Source: Clostridia bacterium
GTDB lineage: Bacteria; Bacillota; Clostridia; DUPQ01
Reading direction: 5' to 3'
DNA: 15,268 bases
Assembly: GCA_030592355.1 (NCBI GenBank)
Contig: JAUVJE010000031.1
Span: forward strand, 1-15,268
Below the pieces are notes generated by a model, which was given only the letters and a program-made list of their open reading frames with translations, made no database searches and was not told where the DNA came from. The translations under genes were made by a program, and so were the position numbers. Shown here one piece after another: positions 1 through 7,505 of this stretch (within the stretch, counting starts at the first letter, position 1; each line of letters begins with the position of its first letter).

Positions 1-2069
1 CTTTATGTGGCAGGAATTTTGAATACATATCAGAGGATCCCTGTCATACGGGGAATATGGCTGCCGCTCTTATAAACGGGGTTCAATCTAAGGGAATCGG
101 CACTTCCTTGAAGCATTATGCGATGAATAATCAAGAAGAACGGAGGATGACAATAGATGCTGTTGTTGATGAAAGAACACAAAGAGAAATCTATCTTGCA
201 GGTTTTGAGACAGCGGTGAAAAAAGCGCAGCCATGGACAGTAATGTGTTCATACAACAAAGTAGATGGCACATATCTCAGTGACAATAGACGTATTCTTA
301 CGGATATACTGAAAGAAGAATGGGGTCACACGGGGCTGGTGGTAACCGACTGGGGTGCATGCAATGACCGTGTGGAAGGAATCAAAGCCGGTCTGGAACT
401 TGAAATGCCTTCGAGCCAAGGTAAGAATGACGAAAAAATCGTGAATGCAATTAATGAAGGAAGCTTATCTATTGGAGTATTGGATAAAGCCGTAGCCGGA
501 ATTTTAGAATTAATTCTAAAAAGTCAGGATAATAGACACCCAGAATTCAAGTACAACAGGGATGAGCATCATAAACTGGCAAGAAAAATTGCAGGACAAT
601 CTGCCATTCTCTTAAAAAACGACAACATACTGCCCCTGGATAAAAACAAGAAAATCACAGTAATCGGGGAATTTGCGAAAAAGCCAAGATATCAGGGAGC
701 CGGTTCATCGCGAATAAATCCGCTCAGGACGGAGGGCATCTGTGAAGCCCTTGATGAAGCCGGTCTGGAGTATGAGTATAGCGCCGGCTACAATGTGAAA
801 TCTGATAAAGCATATACGGATTTGATTTTAGAAGCAAAAAAAGCGGCCGGGAACAATGAAAAGGTAGTGATTGTCGCCGGACTAACCGACAACTATGAAT
901 CAGAGGGTTTTGACAGGGCACATCTTAGTATTCCCGGTTCTCATATTGAACTGATAGAGGAAGTGGCCTTGGTGAATCCGAATATCATAGTCATATTGAT
1001 GAACGGCGCACCTGTTGAAATGCCATGGCTTGATGATGCAAAGGGTGTGCTGGAATGTTATCTGGGAGGACAGGCAGGAGGCGGAGCGGTTGTTGATCTC
1101 TTATACGGAGACGTAAATCCTTCGGGTAAAATCGCTGAAACCTTTCCTGTAAAATTAGAGGATACACCAGCCTACAACTATTTCCCCGGATTCAAGAAAT
1201 CCGTTGAATACAGGGAGAGCATCTATGTAGGATACAGATATTATGACAAAGCAAGAAAAGATGTTTTATTCCCCTTTGGCTATGGTTTAAGTTATACATC
1301 ATTTGAATACTCGGATATTAATATTGTCTGCAAAGGTGGCTATGATTATAAAGTTTCGATTTTAGTCAAAAACGAAGGAGCGGTTGCCGGAGCTGAAGTT
1401 GTTCAGTTATATGTAAAAAGTCCTGGTTCAACAATTTATAAAGCGGTTAAGGAACTTAAAGATTTCGGAAAAGTTCATCTGGAACCCGGAGAATCAAAGA
1501 AAGTATATTTTAAACTCAACGACAGGTCATTTGCCTTTTATAATATCAATATTCCCGGATGGCATATTGAAAAAGGGAATTATATGGTACAAATAGGTGC
1601 ATCGAGCAGGGATATACGACTTGAATACATTTTATCAGTTGAGAGCAATACAAAGGCGGTCGTTCCGGATTATAATGAATCAGCGCCCGGTTATTATTCT
1701 TTGATTGACGGTATTTTTAAAATTGAAGAAGAACAATTCAAGGCCGTATACGGGAAAGAACTTCCTGAAAGGGAAAACAAATCCAGCGCACCGATTACAG
1801 TTAATTCTATGCTGGGCGAAACGACTCATAAATTCGCAGGCAGGATGATGCTTGGAGTGATGAAGAGGCAGATAGATAAAATGATTGGCGAGGCTGACTA
1901 CGACGCTGAATCCGGAAGGCTTATGATAGAAGCTATGCTTAATGAAATGCCTATCAGGGCAATCGGCATACTGGGTGGAGACAGAATGCCAAAATACTTT
2001 ACAGAGGGATTTGTGAGTATTCTTAACGGCAAGTTTTTAAAAGGCATTGGCATGATGTTGAAAAAATAG
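1..2069 (+). CDS. GH3 family beta-glucosidase-type glycoside hydrolase, 5'-truncated
   Basis: Retaining exo-beta-glycosidase of family GH3, expected to release terminal beta-linked sugars from oligosaccharides or aryl glycosides. The gene is cut by the window edge. Codon phase begins at nt 3 and reads LCGRNFEYISEDP, a hallmark GH3 stretch, so the ATG at 57 is internal; I estimate roughly 100-140 residues are missing. Visible parts in order are the end of the TIM-barrel with LKHYAMNNQE and the nucleophile Asp of VVTDWGA (codon 348-350), then the alpha/beta sandwich with GAGSSRINP and the acid/base Glu in ESEGFDR (probably codon 903-905). An FnIII-like domain follows (about nt 1398-1622), with VVQLYVKSP. 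A tail of about 140 residues, partly helical and beyond the usual GH3 domains, ends the protein. No signal peptide can be judged. The exact sugar specificity is not readable. The exporter operon starts 66 nt downstream. Confidence 0.93.
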   Translation, partial: LCGRNFEYISEDPCHTGNMAAALINGVQSKGIGTSLKHYAMNNQEERRMTIDAVVDERTQREIYLAGFETAVKKAQPWTVMCSYNKVDGTYLSDNRRILTDILKEEWGHTGLVVTDWGACNDRVEGIKAGLELEMPSSQGKNDEKIVNAINEGSLSIGVLDKAVAGILELILKSQDNRHPEFKYNRDEHHKLARKIAGQSAILLKNDNILPLDKNKKITVIGEFAKKPRYQGAGSSRINPLRTEGICEALDEAGLEYEYSAGYNVKSDKAYTDLILEAKKAAGNNEKVVIVAGLTDNYESEGFDRAHLSIPGSHIELIEEVALVNPNIIVILMNGAPVEMPWLDDAKGVLECYLGGQAGGGAVVDLLYGDVNPSGKIAETFPVKLEDTPAYNYFPGFKKSVEYRESIYVGYRYYDKARKDVLFPFGYGLSYTSFEYSDINIVCKGGYDYKVSILVKNEGAVAGAEVVQLYVKSPGSTIYKAVKELKDFGKVHLEPGESKKVYFKLNDRSFAFYNINIPGWHIEKGNYMVQIGASSRDIRLEYILSVESNTKAVVPDYNESAPGYYSLIDGIFKIEEEQFKAVYGKELPERENKSSAPITVNSMLGETTHKFAGRMMLGVMKRQIDKMIGEADYDAESGRLMIEAMLNEMPIRAIGILGGDRMPKYFTEGFVSILNGKFLKGIGMMLKK

Positions 2070-2135
2070 TATGGATGTAATGGCAAATCAATGTATAATT
2101 GAATAGAATAAGAATTCAAAAATTGGGGTAGTGAT

Positions 2136-3008
2136 ATGAAAGTTATTGAAATTTCTAATCTTACAAAATTTTATGGTAAAAACCGTGGCATCGAAGATGT
2201 TTCCCTTTCTGTTGAAGAGGGGGAAATTTTTGGGTTCGTCGGTCCGAATGGAGCCGGTAAGTCTACTACCATCAGATTAATGCTATCGTTGATTTATCCG
2301 ACATCGGGCCAGGCATTGATTTTTGGTAAGGACTGCATTAAATTTGGGCACGAAATCAGAAACGACATTGGATATCTGCCATCTGAGGTTTTTTATTATG
2401 ACAGGATGAAAGTAAAGGACTTATTAAAGTATTCAGCTAGTTTTTATAAAGGGAACCATACAAAAAGAATTAAAGAGTTAGCTGACATAATGGAGTTGGA
2501 CCTCAATCGTAAAATAGATGAATTATCATATGGAAATAAGAAAAAAGTGGGAATTGTACAAGGACTTCTGCATCAACCCAAATTGATAATGATGGATGAG
2601 CCTACCAGCGGGCTGGATCCTCTGATGCAGCATAAATTTTTCGACTTGATTTTAGAAGAAAACAAAAAAGGCGCGACTGTCTTTTTCTCATCACACATTC
2701 TGGGTGAAGTACAAAAACTGTGCAGCAGGGTGGCAATCATAAAAGAAGGCAATATTATAAAAACCGAAAAAATAAAAAGCCTTCTTAATGATACATACAA
2801 GAAGGTTTTTATCCGGACGGGGAAAAATGCCGGCGATGCTACAAAATTCCCGGGAGTCAGTAATCTTGAGATTATTGACGGTGAAATCCGTTTTCTGTAC
2901 AAGGGTGATATAAATGATCTTATCGGATTGATTTCGAAAAACAAAATTAATGATGTTAATATCGAAGAACCCACGCTTGAGGAAATCTTCATGCATTATT
3001 ACCAGTAA
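2136..3008 (+). CDS. ABC-2 type exporter, ATP-binding subunit
   Basis: Cytoplasmic ATPase (290 aa) that should power the two membrane proteins encoded directly downstream. Walker A is GPNGAGKST (residues 36-44), the signature is LSYGNKKK (130-137), Walker B is LIMMDEP (150-156, Asp154/Glu155) and the switch His is His187 in SSHILG. The usual Q-loop glutamine is replaced: the segment reads GYLPSE (79-84), a variant known among Firmicute drug/peptide-type exporters. The C-terminal ~75 residues form the accessory domain typical of this class. The start is supported by GGGG at 2125-2128, 7 nt before the ATG. A TATAAT at 2094-2099 could be a -10 element, but I see no good -35. The stop is followed within 10 nt by the first permease, so the three genes are very likely one operon. 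The substrate cannot be inferred. Confidence 0.93.
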   Translation: MKVIEISNLTKFYGKNRGIEDVSLSVEEGEIFGFVGPNGAGKSTTIRLMLSLIYPTSGQALIFGKDCIKFGHEIRNDIGYLPSEVFYYDRMKVKDLLKYSASFYKGNHTKRIKELADIMELDLNRKIDELSYGNKKKVGIVQGLLHQPKLIMMDEPTSGLDPLMQHKFFDLILEENKKGATVFFSSHILGEVQKLCSRVAIIKEGNIIKTEKIKSLLNDTYKKVFIRTGKNAGDATKFPGVSNLEIIDGEIRFLYKGDINDLIGLISKNKINDVNIEEPTLEEIFMHYYQ

Positions 3009-3018
3009 GGGGGTTATG

Positions 3019-3822
3019 ATGAATATTTATACCAGAGAAGTTAAGAATAAATTAAAATCAGCCCTTTTATGGTCAGTTTCTATATTTCTGCTGATTTTGA
3101 TGTTCATGTCATTTTACCCCAGCATATCAAAAGACGCATCAATGCTAGTATTGGTGATGGAAAATTATCCAGAAGAAATGCTTAAGGCATTTGGCATGAT
3201 CGGAGTGGATTTGGGGACAGTTGCAGGGTATTTTACCATGTCGATGCTTTTTACCCAGATTTGCCTGGCAATACAGGCGTCAAACTATGGCTTTTCAATT
3301 TTGTCAGTTGAAGAGCGCGAATTGACCGCTGATTTTCTACTAACCAAACCGGTTAAAAGAAGCAAAATATTTTTCTCAAAATTATTATCTGCCATAACGG
3401 CATTGGTTATTACCAACGCGTCGGTCTGGGGAAGCACTTTCCTATGGATTGAAGCGTTTCGCAACGGCAAGGAGTACGACCCTGCTTTATTTGTGAAGTT
3501 ACTGTCGGTCCTCATCCTGTTTCAACTTTTTTTCCTTGGAGTCGGAATGGTTATATCGGTATCGGTTAAGAAAATCAGAAGCGTTTTGTCTTTTTCAATG
3601 GCATTAGCATTCGGGCTGTACATAATCAGTACAATCGGCAGCATAATAGGTGAAAATACCCTTGGGTACATTACACCGTTTAAATACTTCGAACCGAATA
3701 CACTTATAATAAACGGCAAATACGACCCGGTCATGATATATATCTGTGTAGTTGTAATTATTGTTTCCATGCTGTCAAGTTTTATATTATACAGCAGGAG
3801 AAACATACATTCGGCTAGTTAG
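3019..3822 (+). CDS. ABC-2 type exporter permease, first copy
   Basis: Integral membrane subunit (267 aa) of the exporter, with about six hydrophobic segments near residues 14-33, 70-88, 121-144, 157-181, 188-210 and 238-258. The cytoplasmic stretch 98-117, EERELTADFLLTKPVKRSKI, is the typical ABC-2 coupling motif (charged, then Leu-Thr-Lys-Pro-Val-x-Arg). I chose ATG 3019 because AGGGGG at 3008-3013 lies 5 nt upstream; ATG 3016 is an alternative. The in-frame ATG at 2950 lies deep inside the ATPase gene and has no ribosome site. The protein resembles the next one throughout (same N-terminal pattern, same coupling motif, shared YITPFKYF near the C-terminus), so the pair probably arose by duplication and forms a heterodimer. 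Confidence 0.88.
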   Translation: MNIYTREVKNKLKSALLWSVSIFLLILMFMSFYPSISKDASMLVLVMENYPEEMLKAFGMIGVDLGTVAGYFTMSMLFTQICLAIQASNYGFSILSVEERELTADFLLTKPVKRSKIFFSKLLSAITALVITNASVWGSTFLWIEAFRNGKEYDPALFVKLLSVLILFQLFFLGVGMVISVSVKKIRSVLSFSMALAFGLYIISTIGSIIGENTLGYITPFKYFEPNTLIINGKYDPVMIYICVVVIIVSMLSSFILYSRRNIHSAS

Positions 3823-3832
3823 GGGGCGGGGG

Positions 3833-4627
3833 ATGAATATTATTTTAAGGGAGCTACGGACAAGCATTAAATCATTACTCATTTGGTGTAGTGTTTTTGC
3901 CGTCCTTGTAACTATGTATCTGACTGAATTCTCTGCCTTTGCAAATAACGATGAAATGGTGGATTTGTTGGATTCAATGCCTGAAGGGATGATGGAAGCT
4001 TTCAGGTTCAATTCCTTCAACATGACAACCCTGACGGGTTTCTTTGGGCTCTTGTTTACATATTTCACGCTGGTACTTTGTATCCATGCCATTTTAAAAG
4101 GCAATTCCATAATTGCAAAAGAAGAACGGGATAAAACAGTTGAGTTCACATTGGTTCTTCCTGTAAGAAGAAGCAGAATAGTATTTGCCAAGCTTATTGC
4201 CGCCGTTGTCAACTGTGCGCTAATCCTGGCTTTTTTGTATGGATTCATAATAATTAGTATTCAAAAATATCTACCGGAAGAGAATTTTATGAAGTTTTTC
4301 AGTCTGGTGATACTTGGAACGTTCATAACACAGATGATTTTTCTTTCAATAGGTATTCTGCTTGGCTGTTCCATAAAGCAATATAAAAAGAGCGGTTATA
4401 TAGGTGCTTCAATAATACTGATAACGTATATCATGACGATTTTTATTGATCTTAATGAAAAACTGGATTTTCTGAAATACATAACGCCATTCAAATATTT
4501 TGATACGCTTCTTATAAAGAACGAGCTGACCCTGGACTGGACTTATGTGATAATTTCCCTTGCCGTCATATCAGTATGTTTGGCCATCGGCTTCGTTACC
4601 TATAGAAAAAGAGATCTTTACATCTGA
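3833..4627 (+). CDS. ABC-2 type exporter permease, second copy
   Basis: Second membrane subunit (264 aa), paralogous to the preceding gene. It has six predicted membrane segments near residues 13-32, 66-88, 119-143, 153-180, 187-206 and 236-256. The coupling motif EERDKTVEFTLVLPVRRSRI is at 97-116 and YITPFKYF at 216-223. The start at 3833 follows a G-rich ribosome site (AGGGGGCGGGG, from 3821) and lies 10 nt after the previous stop. The in-frame ATG at 3761 falls inside the upstream permease and would add a non-homologous extension. Together with the ATPase this gives a full heterodimeric exporter. No accessory peptide, immunity gene or two-component system is adjacent in the window, so drug, peptide or lipid transport are all possible. 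Confidence 0.88.
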   Translation: MNIILRELRTSIKSLLIWCSVFAVLVTMYLTEFSAFANNDEMVDLLDSMPEGMMEAFRFNSFNMTTLTGFFGLLFTYFTLVLCIHAILKGNSIIAKEERDKTVEFTLVLPVRRSRIVFAKLIAAVVNCALILAFLYGFIIISIQKYLPEENFMKFFSLVILGTFITQMIFLSIGILLGCSIKQYKKSGYIGASIILITYIMTIFIDLNEKLDFLKYITPFKYFDTLLIKNELTLDWTYVIISLAVISVCLAIGFVTYRKRDLYI

Positions 4628-4716
4628 TAAAATTATTAAAAAATGAAAATTGTCCCTAAAGGGGAATATACACAGCCATATCTGCGACGAAGGGAGCCAC
4701 AACAATAAGAAGTGTT

Positions 4717-4752
4717 AGAAGGAGATCTGGCCTAATCGTTGGTTAGGATAAT
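4717..4752 (+). promoter_or_regulatory. Leader with strong SD-like site and hairpin ahead of the GNAT gene
   Basis: An unusually good ribosome-site sequence, AGAAGGAG (4717-4724), is followed by a small stem-loop with arms CCTAATC (4731-4737) and GGTTAGG (4741-4747), a GTT loop and one G-U pair. ATG 4753 follows after 5 nt. In linear sequence the SD is 28 nt from that ATG, but folding the hairpin out leaves about 11 nt. The alternative start at 4777 has its own weaker site, CGAGG (4768-4771). The hairpin and SD are directly visible; any regulatory role is inference. Confidence 0.4.
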
Positions 4753-4776
4753 ATGATTTGGGAATACGAGGTTTAT

Positions 4777-5889
4777 ATGAAAATTATTCAAGTCAAAACA
4801 AAAAGGCAAATGAAGGAATTCGTATATCTCCCGCAAAAGTTGTATGGTAATAATCCATGTTATGTACCACCCATGTGGTTTGAAGAAAGAAATGCATACT
4901 ATGGCAAGAATAATCCGATTCTCAGCAATTCTGATTTTGAGTTATTTATACTGGTTGACGATGAAGACAAATCCATCGGCCGTACAATTGCCTATATAGA
5001 TTTTAATCATAATAAGTTTTATAAAATTAAAATGGGATTTTTCGGAGCTTTTGATTGTATAGATAATGAAGAAGCCGGACATATGCTGGTTAAAACAGCT
5101 GAGGATTGGACAAAAAACAAAGGCATGGAAATTATAAGGGGTCCTATTCATCCGGTTGCGGAAAACTGGGGTTTCGTTTATAAAGGATACGACAGTCCAC
5201 CCATGTTCATGTCTCCATGGAATCCTCCTTATTATCATAAATTCTTCAGTGATTACACAAAAGCAAAGGACCTGCTTGTGTATGAAGCGGATATGAGAAA
5301 AGGGTATATATTGCCCGAAAGATACAATGGATTTTTTGATAAATTTAGAGAGAGGTATCCCGAAGTAACCTTCAGAAAAATGAAAATGAAAAATATTAAA
5401 GCAGATGCGAAAGCCATATTGGATGTTTCTAATGAATCTCTTCTTGATAACTGGGGATATGTCCCGCTTGAGCTTCCTGTAATGGAAGATATGCTGAAAA
5501 AATTGAAGTTGATAGTCGATCCGGATGCAGTATGGATATGCGAGGTAAAGGGGAAAGCAATAGGATACTGCCTTGGATTTCCTGATATAAATATAATTTT
5601 TAAACAGACAAAAGGAAAGTTGTTTCCATTCGGATGGTATAAGCTTTTATTTGGTTCAAAGAAACTAAAAGAGTACAGATTGTTTGGGCTTGCAGTACAT
5701 CCTGACTGGCAGAGCAAAGGCTTGGATGCAATCATGTATATCAATTTATATAAACATCTGGCAGAAAAAAATATTCTAATGGAAGCAAACTATATGCTGG
5801 AAGATAATTTCAAAATACTAAATGCTCTTGAAAAGCTTGGAATGAAGCATATTAAAACATACCGCATTTACGAAAAATCCCTGGTTTGA
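4777..5889 (+). CDS. GNAT-like N-acetyltransferase family protein
   Basis: A 370-residue protein of a widespread but poorly characterised bacterial family with two GNAT-like lobes. The N-terminus (MKIIQVKTKRQMKEFVYLP, then LYGNNPCYVPP) is typical of that family. The first lobe spans about 50-170 and includes the conserved RGPIHPVAENWGF and GYDSPPMFMSPWNPPYY stretches. The C-terminal lobe, about 200-368, carries the acetyl-CoA loop region LAVHPDWQSKGLD (305-317) and ends in a Leu-Glu-Lys-Leu-Gly-Met motif. The acetyl-CoA loop is degenerate compared with the classical Q/R-x-x-G-x-G/A, so catalytic activity is uncertain. I prefer ATG 4777 (CGAGG 5 nt upstream, family-like N-terminus) over ATG 4753, which adds eight residues. 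It lies 149 nt after the exporter operon and may be a separate transcript. The acceptor substrate is unknown. Confidence 0.82.
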   Translation: MKIIQVKTKRQMKEFVYLPQKLYGNNPCYVPPMWFEERNAYYGKNNPILSNSDFELFILVDDEDKSIGRTIAYIDFNHNKFYKIKMGFFGAFDCIDNEEAGHMLVKTAEDWTKNKGMEIIRGPIHPVAENWGFVYKGYDSPPMFMSPWNPPYYHKFFSDYTKAKDLLVYEADMRKGYILPERYNGFFDKFRERYPEVTFRKMKMKNIKADAKAILDVSNESLLDNWGYVPLELPVMEDMLKKLKLIVDPDAVWICEVKGKAIGYCLGFPDINIIFKQTKGKLFPFGWYKLLFGSKKLKEYRLFGLAVHPDWQSKGLDAIMYINLYKHLAEKNILMEANYMLEDNFKILNALEKLGMKHIKTYRIYEKSLV

Positions 5890-5902
5890 CAGATTAAAAT
5901 GT

Positions 5903-5937
5903 TTTCGACTCGCTGACTCTGGGTGAACTGGTCGAAA
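5903..5937. terminator. Possible stem-loop between convergent genes
   Basis: The 78-nt gap between the GNAT gene (+) and the permease gene (-) contains a perfect 7-bp inverted repeat, TTTCGAC (5903-5909) and GTCGAAA (5931-5937), with a 21-nt loop. There is no clear T-tract on either side, so a terminator role is suggested mainly by its position between converging transcripts. Confidence 0.3.
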
Positions 5938-5967
5938 TTGATTAATAGATACAGAGAAAACGCTAGC

Positions 5968-6816
5968 TTAAGGTTGTTTGGCTCCATGTACCCGCTGTGC
6001 GTGAAGTTTCTTTTGGATACGTCTTTTTACTATTATCAACGCCAGATACACCACTGTGCTTAGAAGTATTATACACACCCCGGAAGGGATGTTCACATAA
6101 TATGAAATGATCAGTCCGACAAACGAAAACAATACGCTTATAAGTATTGAAGCTAAAATTACGCGTTTCATAGATTTGCACAGTAATTTCGCAATTGAAA
6201 CCGGTATAGTCATCAGTGCTATTGTCAGTATGATTCCCACAATTTTTATCAGCACCATAATTCCAATTGGAATCATGATATAGACAGTCCATTCAAGTAG
6301 CTTTGTGTTTATTCCCCGGGCCTTTGCGTATTCTTCATCGAACATATACATAATAAGATGGTTGAAGAGCATTATGAAGACAAAAACGATAATGGCGGTG
6401 AAAAGCGTCATATAAATTATTGAGTTTGTTGAAACGGAAAGTATATCCCCAAACAGATAGCTTGTCATATCCGGCATATATCCCGGAGCCAGCGACACAA
6501 ATAGGATTCCAAGGGCCATACCGAAAGACCAAAGTATACCTGTTATTGTATCGGCCTTCATTTTTGAGTTTTTTGAAATACGAGATATCAAAACAGAAGA
6601 ACCTATGGCAAAAAGCAGTCCTCCCCAAATAGGTTCAAATCCCAGAAGATATCCAAAACCTATCCCACCGAAGGAGGCGTGGGCAATTCCTCCCGACATG
6701 CTGATTAGTTTTTTTTCAATTGCAATGGTCCCTATAATACCGGTAACAATACTGGCCAGGAGCGCTGCAATCAGGGCATTTTGCATAAAGGTATAATTAA
6801 GAATTGCCTCAATCAT
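5968..6816 (-). CDS. znuB: Metal ABC importer permease, ABC-3 family (ZnuB-like)
   Basis: Membrane channel subunit (282 aa) of a divalent-metal importer, predicted to move Zn2+ (or Mn2+) delivered by the neighbouring lipoprotein. It is strongly hydrophobic, with about eight segments spread over residues 12-264. Family landmarks are SGGIAHASFGGIGFGY (41-56, the equivalent of the ISHAVLPG motif), KADTITGILWSFGMALGI (87-104) and the cytoplasmic coupling segment FDEEYAKARGIN (159-170). The C-terminus is basic. The start codon overlaps the stop of the ATPase gene by 4 nt (ATGA), and its ribosome site GGAGGT lies inside the end of that gene, 8 nt from the ATG, indicating translational coupling. The metal itself cannot be read from this subunit. 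Confidence 0.9.
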   Translation of the reverse strand: MIEAILNYTFMQNALIAALLASIVTGIIGTIAIEKKLISMSGGIAHASFGGIGFGYLLGFEPIWGGLLFAIGSSVLISRISKNSKMKADTITGILWSFGMALGILFVSLAPGYMPDMTSYLFGDILSVSTNSIIYMTLFTAIIVFVFIMLFNHLIMYMFDEEYAKARGINTKLLEWTVYIMIPIGIMVLIKIVGIILTIALMTIPVSIAKLLCKSMKRVILASILISVLFSFVGLIISYYVNIPSGVCIILLSTVVYLALIIVKRRIQKKLHAQRVHGAKQP

Positions 6817-7502
6817 ATTATTATACCTCCCCCTAGTTTTTCTTTAACTTCTTCTGTAGAAGAAAATTTTGTTACAGTTGATTTTACGTACAGAACGGAA
6901 TCAGCAATATCGATTACCTCATCCAAATGATGGCTTGCTATTAATATCGTTTTATCGGATTTAAGATTAATTAATATGCGGTACAAATCAGCAGCAGCTT
7001 CCACATCAAGACTGCTGTCAGGTTCGTCAAGAACAATAATATTTGCGTCTGAAGCGAGTGCACGTGCAATTACAGCCCTTTTTAATTCGCCCCCTGATAA
7101 TTGGTTAATGCCTCTGTCTTCATACATTTCAAGTCCTACGCGTTTAATTGCGTTACGTGCTTTGTCCCTGTGTGATTTTTTATATCTGTAGAATGGTTTG
7201 ACCTTTTTACATATTGTTCCGGAAAGAACCATTTCCAATACAGTGATGGGAAAAGACAAGTCAAAATCAGTAAACTGCGATACATACCCTATTGTGGACC
7301 CTTTTCTTAAAGAAAAGTGACCGTCGTCAGGTTTTAAAAGTCCGGACAAGATTTTAAATATGGTGCTTTTGCCTCCGCCGTTAGGCCCGATTATTGCAGT
7401 CAGGCTGTTTTCAAGAATGTTAAAATTTACATTATTGATTGCACAAACTTCATCATAGCAAAACCGAACATTGTGGAATTGAATTATTGTGTCTTTGGTC
7501 AT
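6813..7502 (-). CDS. znuC: Metal ABC importer, ATP-binding subunit (ZnuC-like)
   Basis: Cytoplasmic ATPase (229 aa) of the metal importer. Walker A is GPNGGGKST (39-47), the Q-loop is YVSQ with Gln76, the signature is LSGGE (135-139), Walker B is IIVLDEP (155-161) with Asp159/Glu160, followed by DSSLD, and the switch His is His191 in SHHLDEV. The Gly-rich GPNGGGKST and short C-terminus match the MntB/ZnuC group of metal importers. The ribosome site AGGAGG lies within the last codons of the upstream lipoprotein gene, whose stop is only 3 nt away; the permease gene overlaps the far end. All catalytic residues are present. Confidence 0.92.
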   Translation of the reverse strand: MTKDTIIQFHNVRFCYDEVCAINNVNFNILENSLTAIIGPNGGGKSTIFKILSGLLKPDDGHFSLRKGSTIGYVSQFTDFDLSFPITVLEMVLSGTICKKVKPFYRYKKSHRDKARNAIKRVGLEMYEDRGINQLSGGELKRAVIARALASDANIIVLDEPDSSLDVEAAADLYRILINLKSDKTILIASHHLDEVIDIADSVLYVKSTVTKFSSTEEVKEKLGGGIII

Positions 7503-7505
7503 AGG

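Noticed and set aside
57..59. ATG at 57 as the start of the GH3 gene
   Set aside because: The frame is open upstream to the window edge and encodes the conserved GRNFEYISEDP stretch, so the ATG is an internal Met.
2573..2992. Long antisense ORFs over the ATPase gene and similar ones over the permease, GNAT and GHL6 genes
   Set aside because: They are shadows of clearly conserved genes, have no ribosome sites, and their translations lack any recognisable domain.
2950..3018. Upstream in-frame ATGs for the first permease (2950, 3016)
   Set aside because: ATG 2950 lies within the ATPase gene without a ribosome site; 3016 is only 2 nt from the G-run. ATG 3019 has proper spacing.
3761..3832. In-frame ATG 3761 for the second permease
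   Set aside because: It lies within the first permease gene; its added residues do not match the paralogue, and a good site precedes 3833.
4651..4664. TCCC/GGGA mini-hairpin after the exporter operon as a terminator
   Set aside because: Only 4 bp of stem and no T-tract follow.
4643..4708. 21-codon ORF (MKIVPKGEYTQPYLRRREPQQ) between the exporter and GNAT genes
   Set aside because: There is no ribosome site upstream (only A/T), and ORFs of this length are expected by chance. Kept as a remote possibility only.
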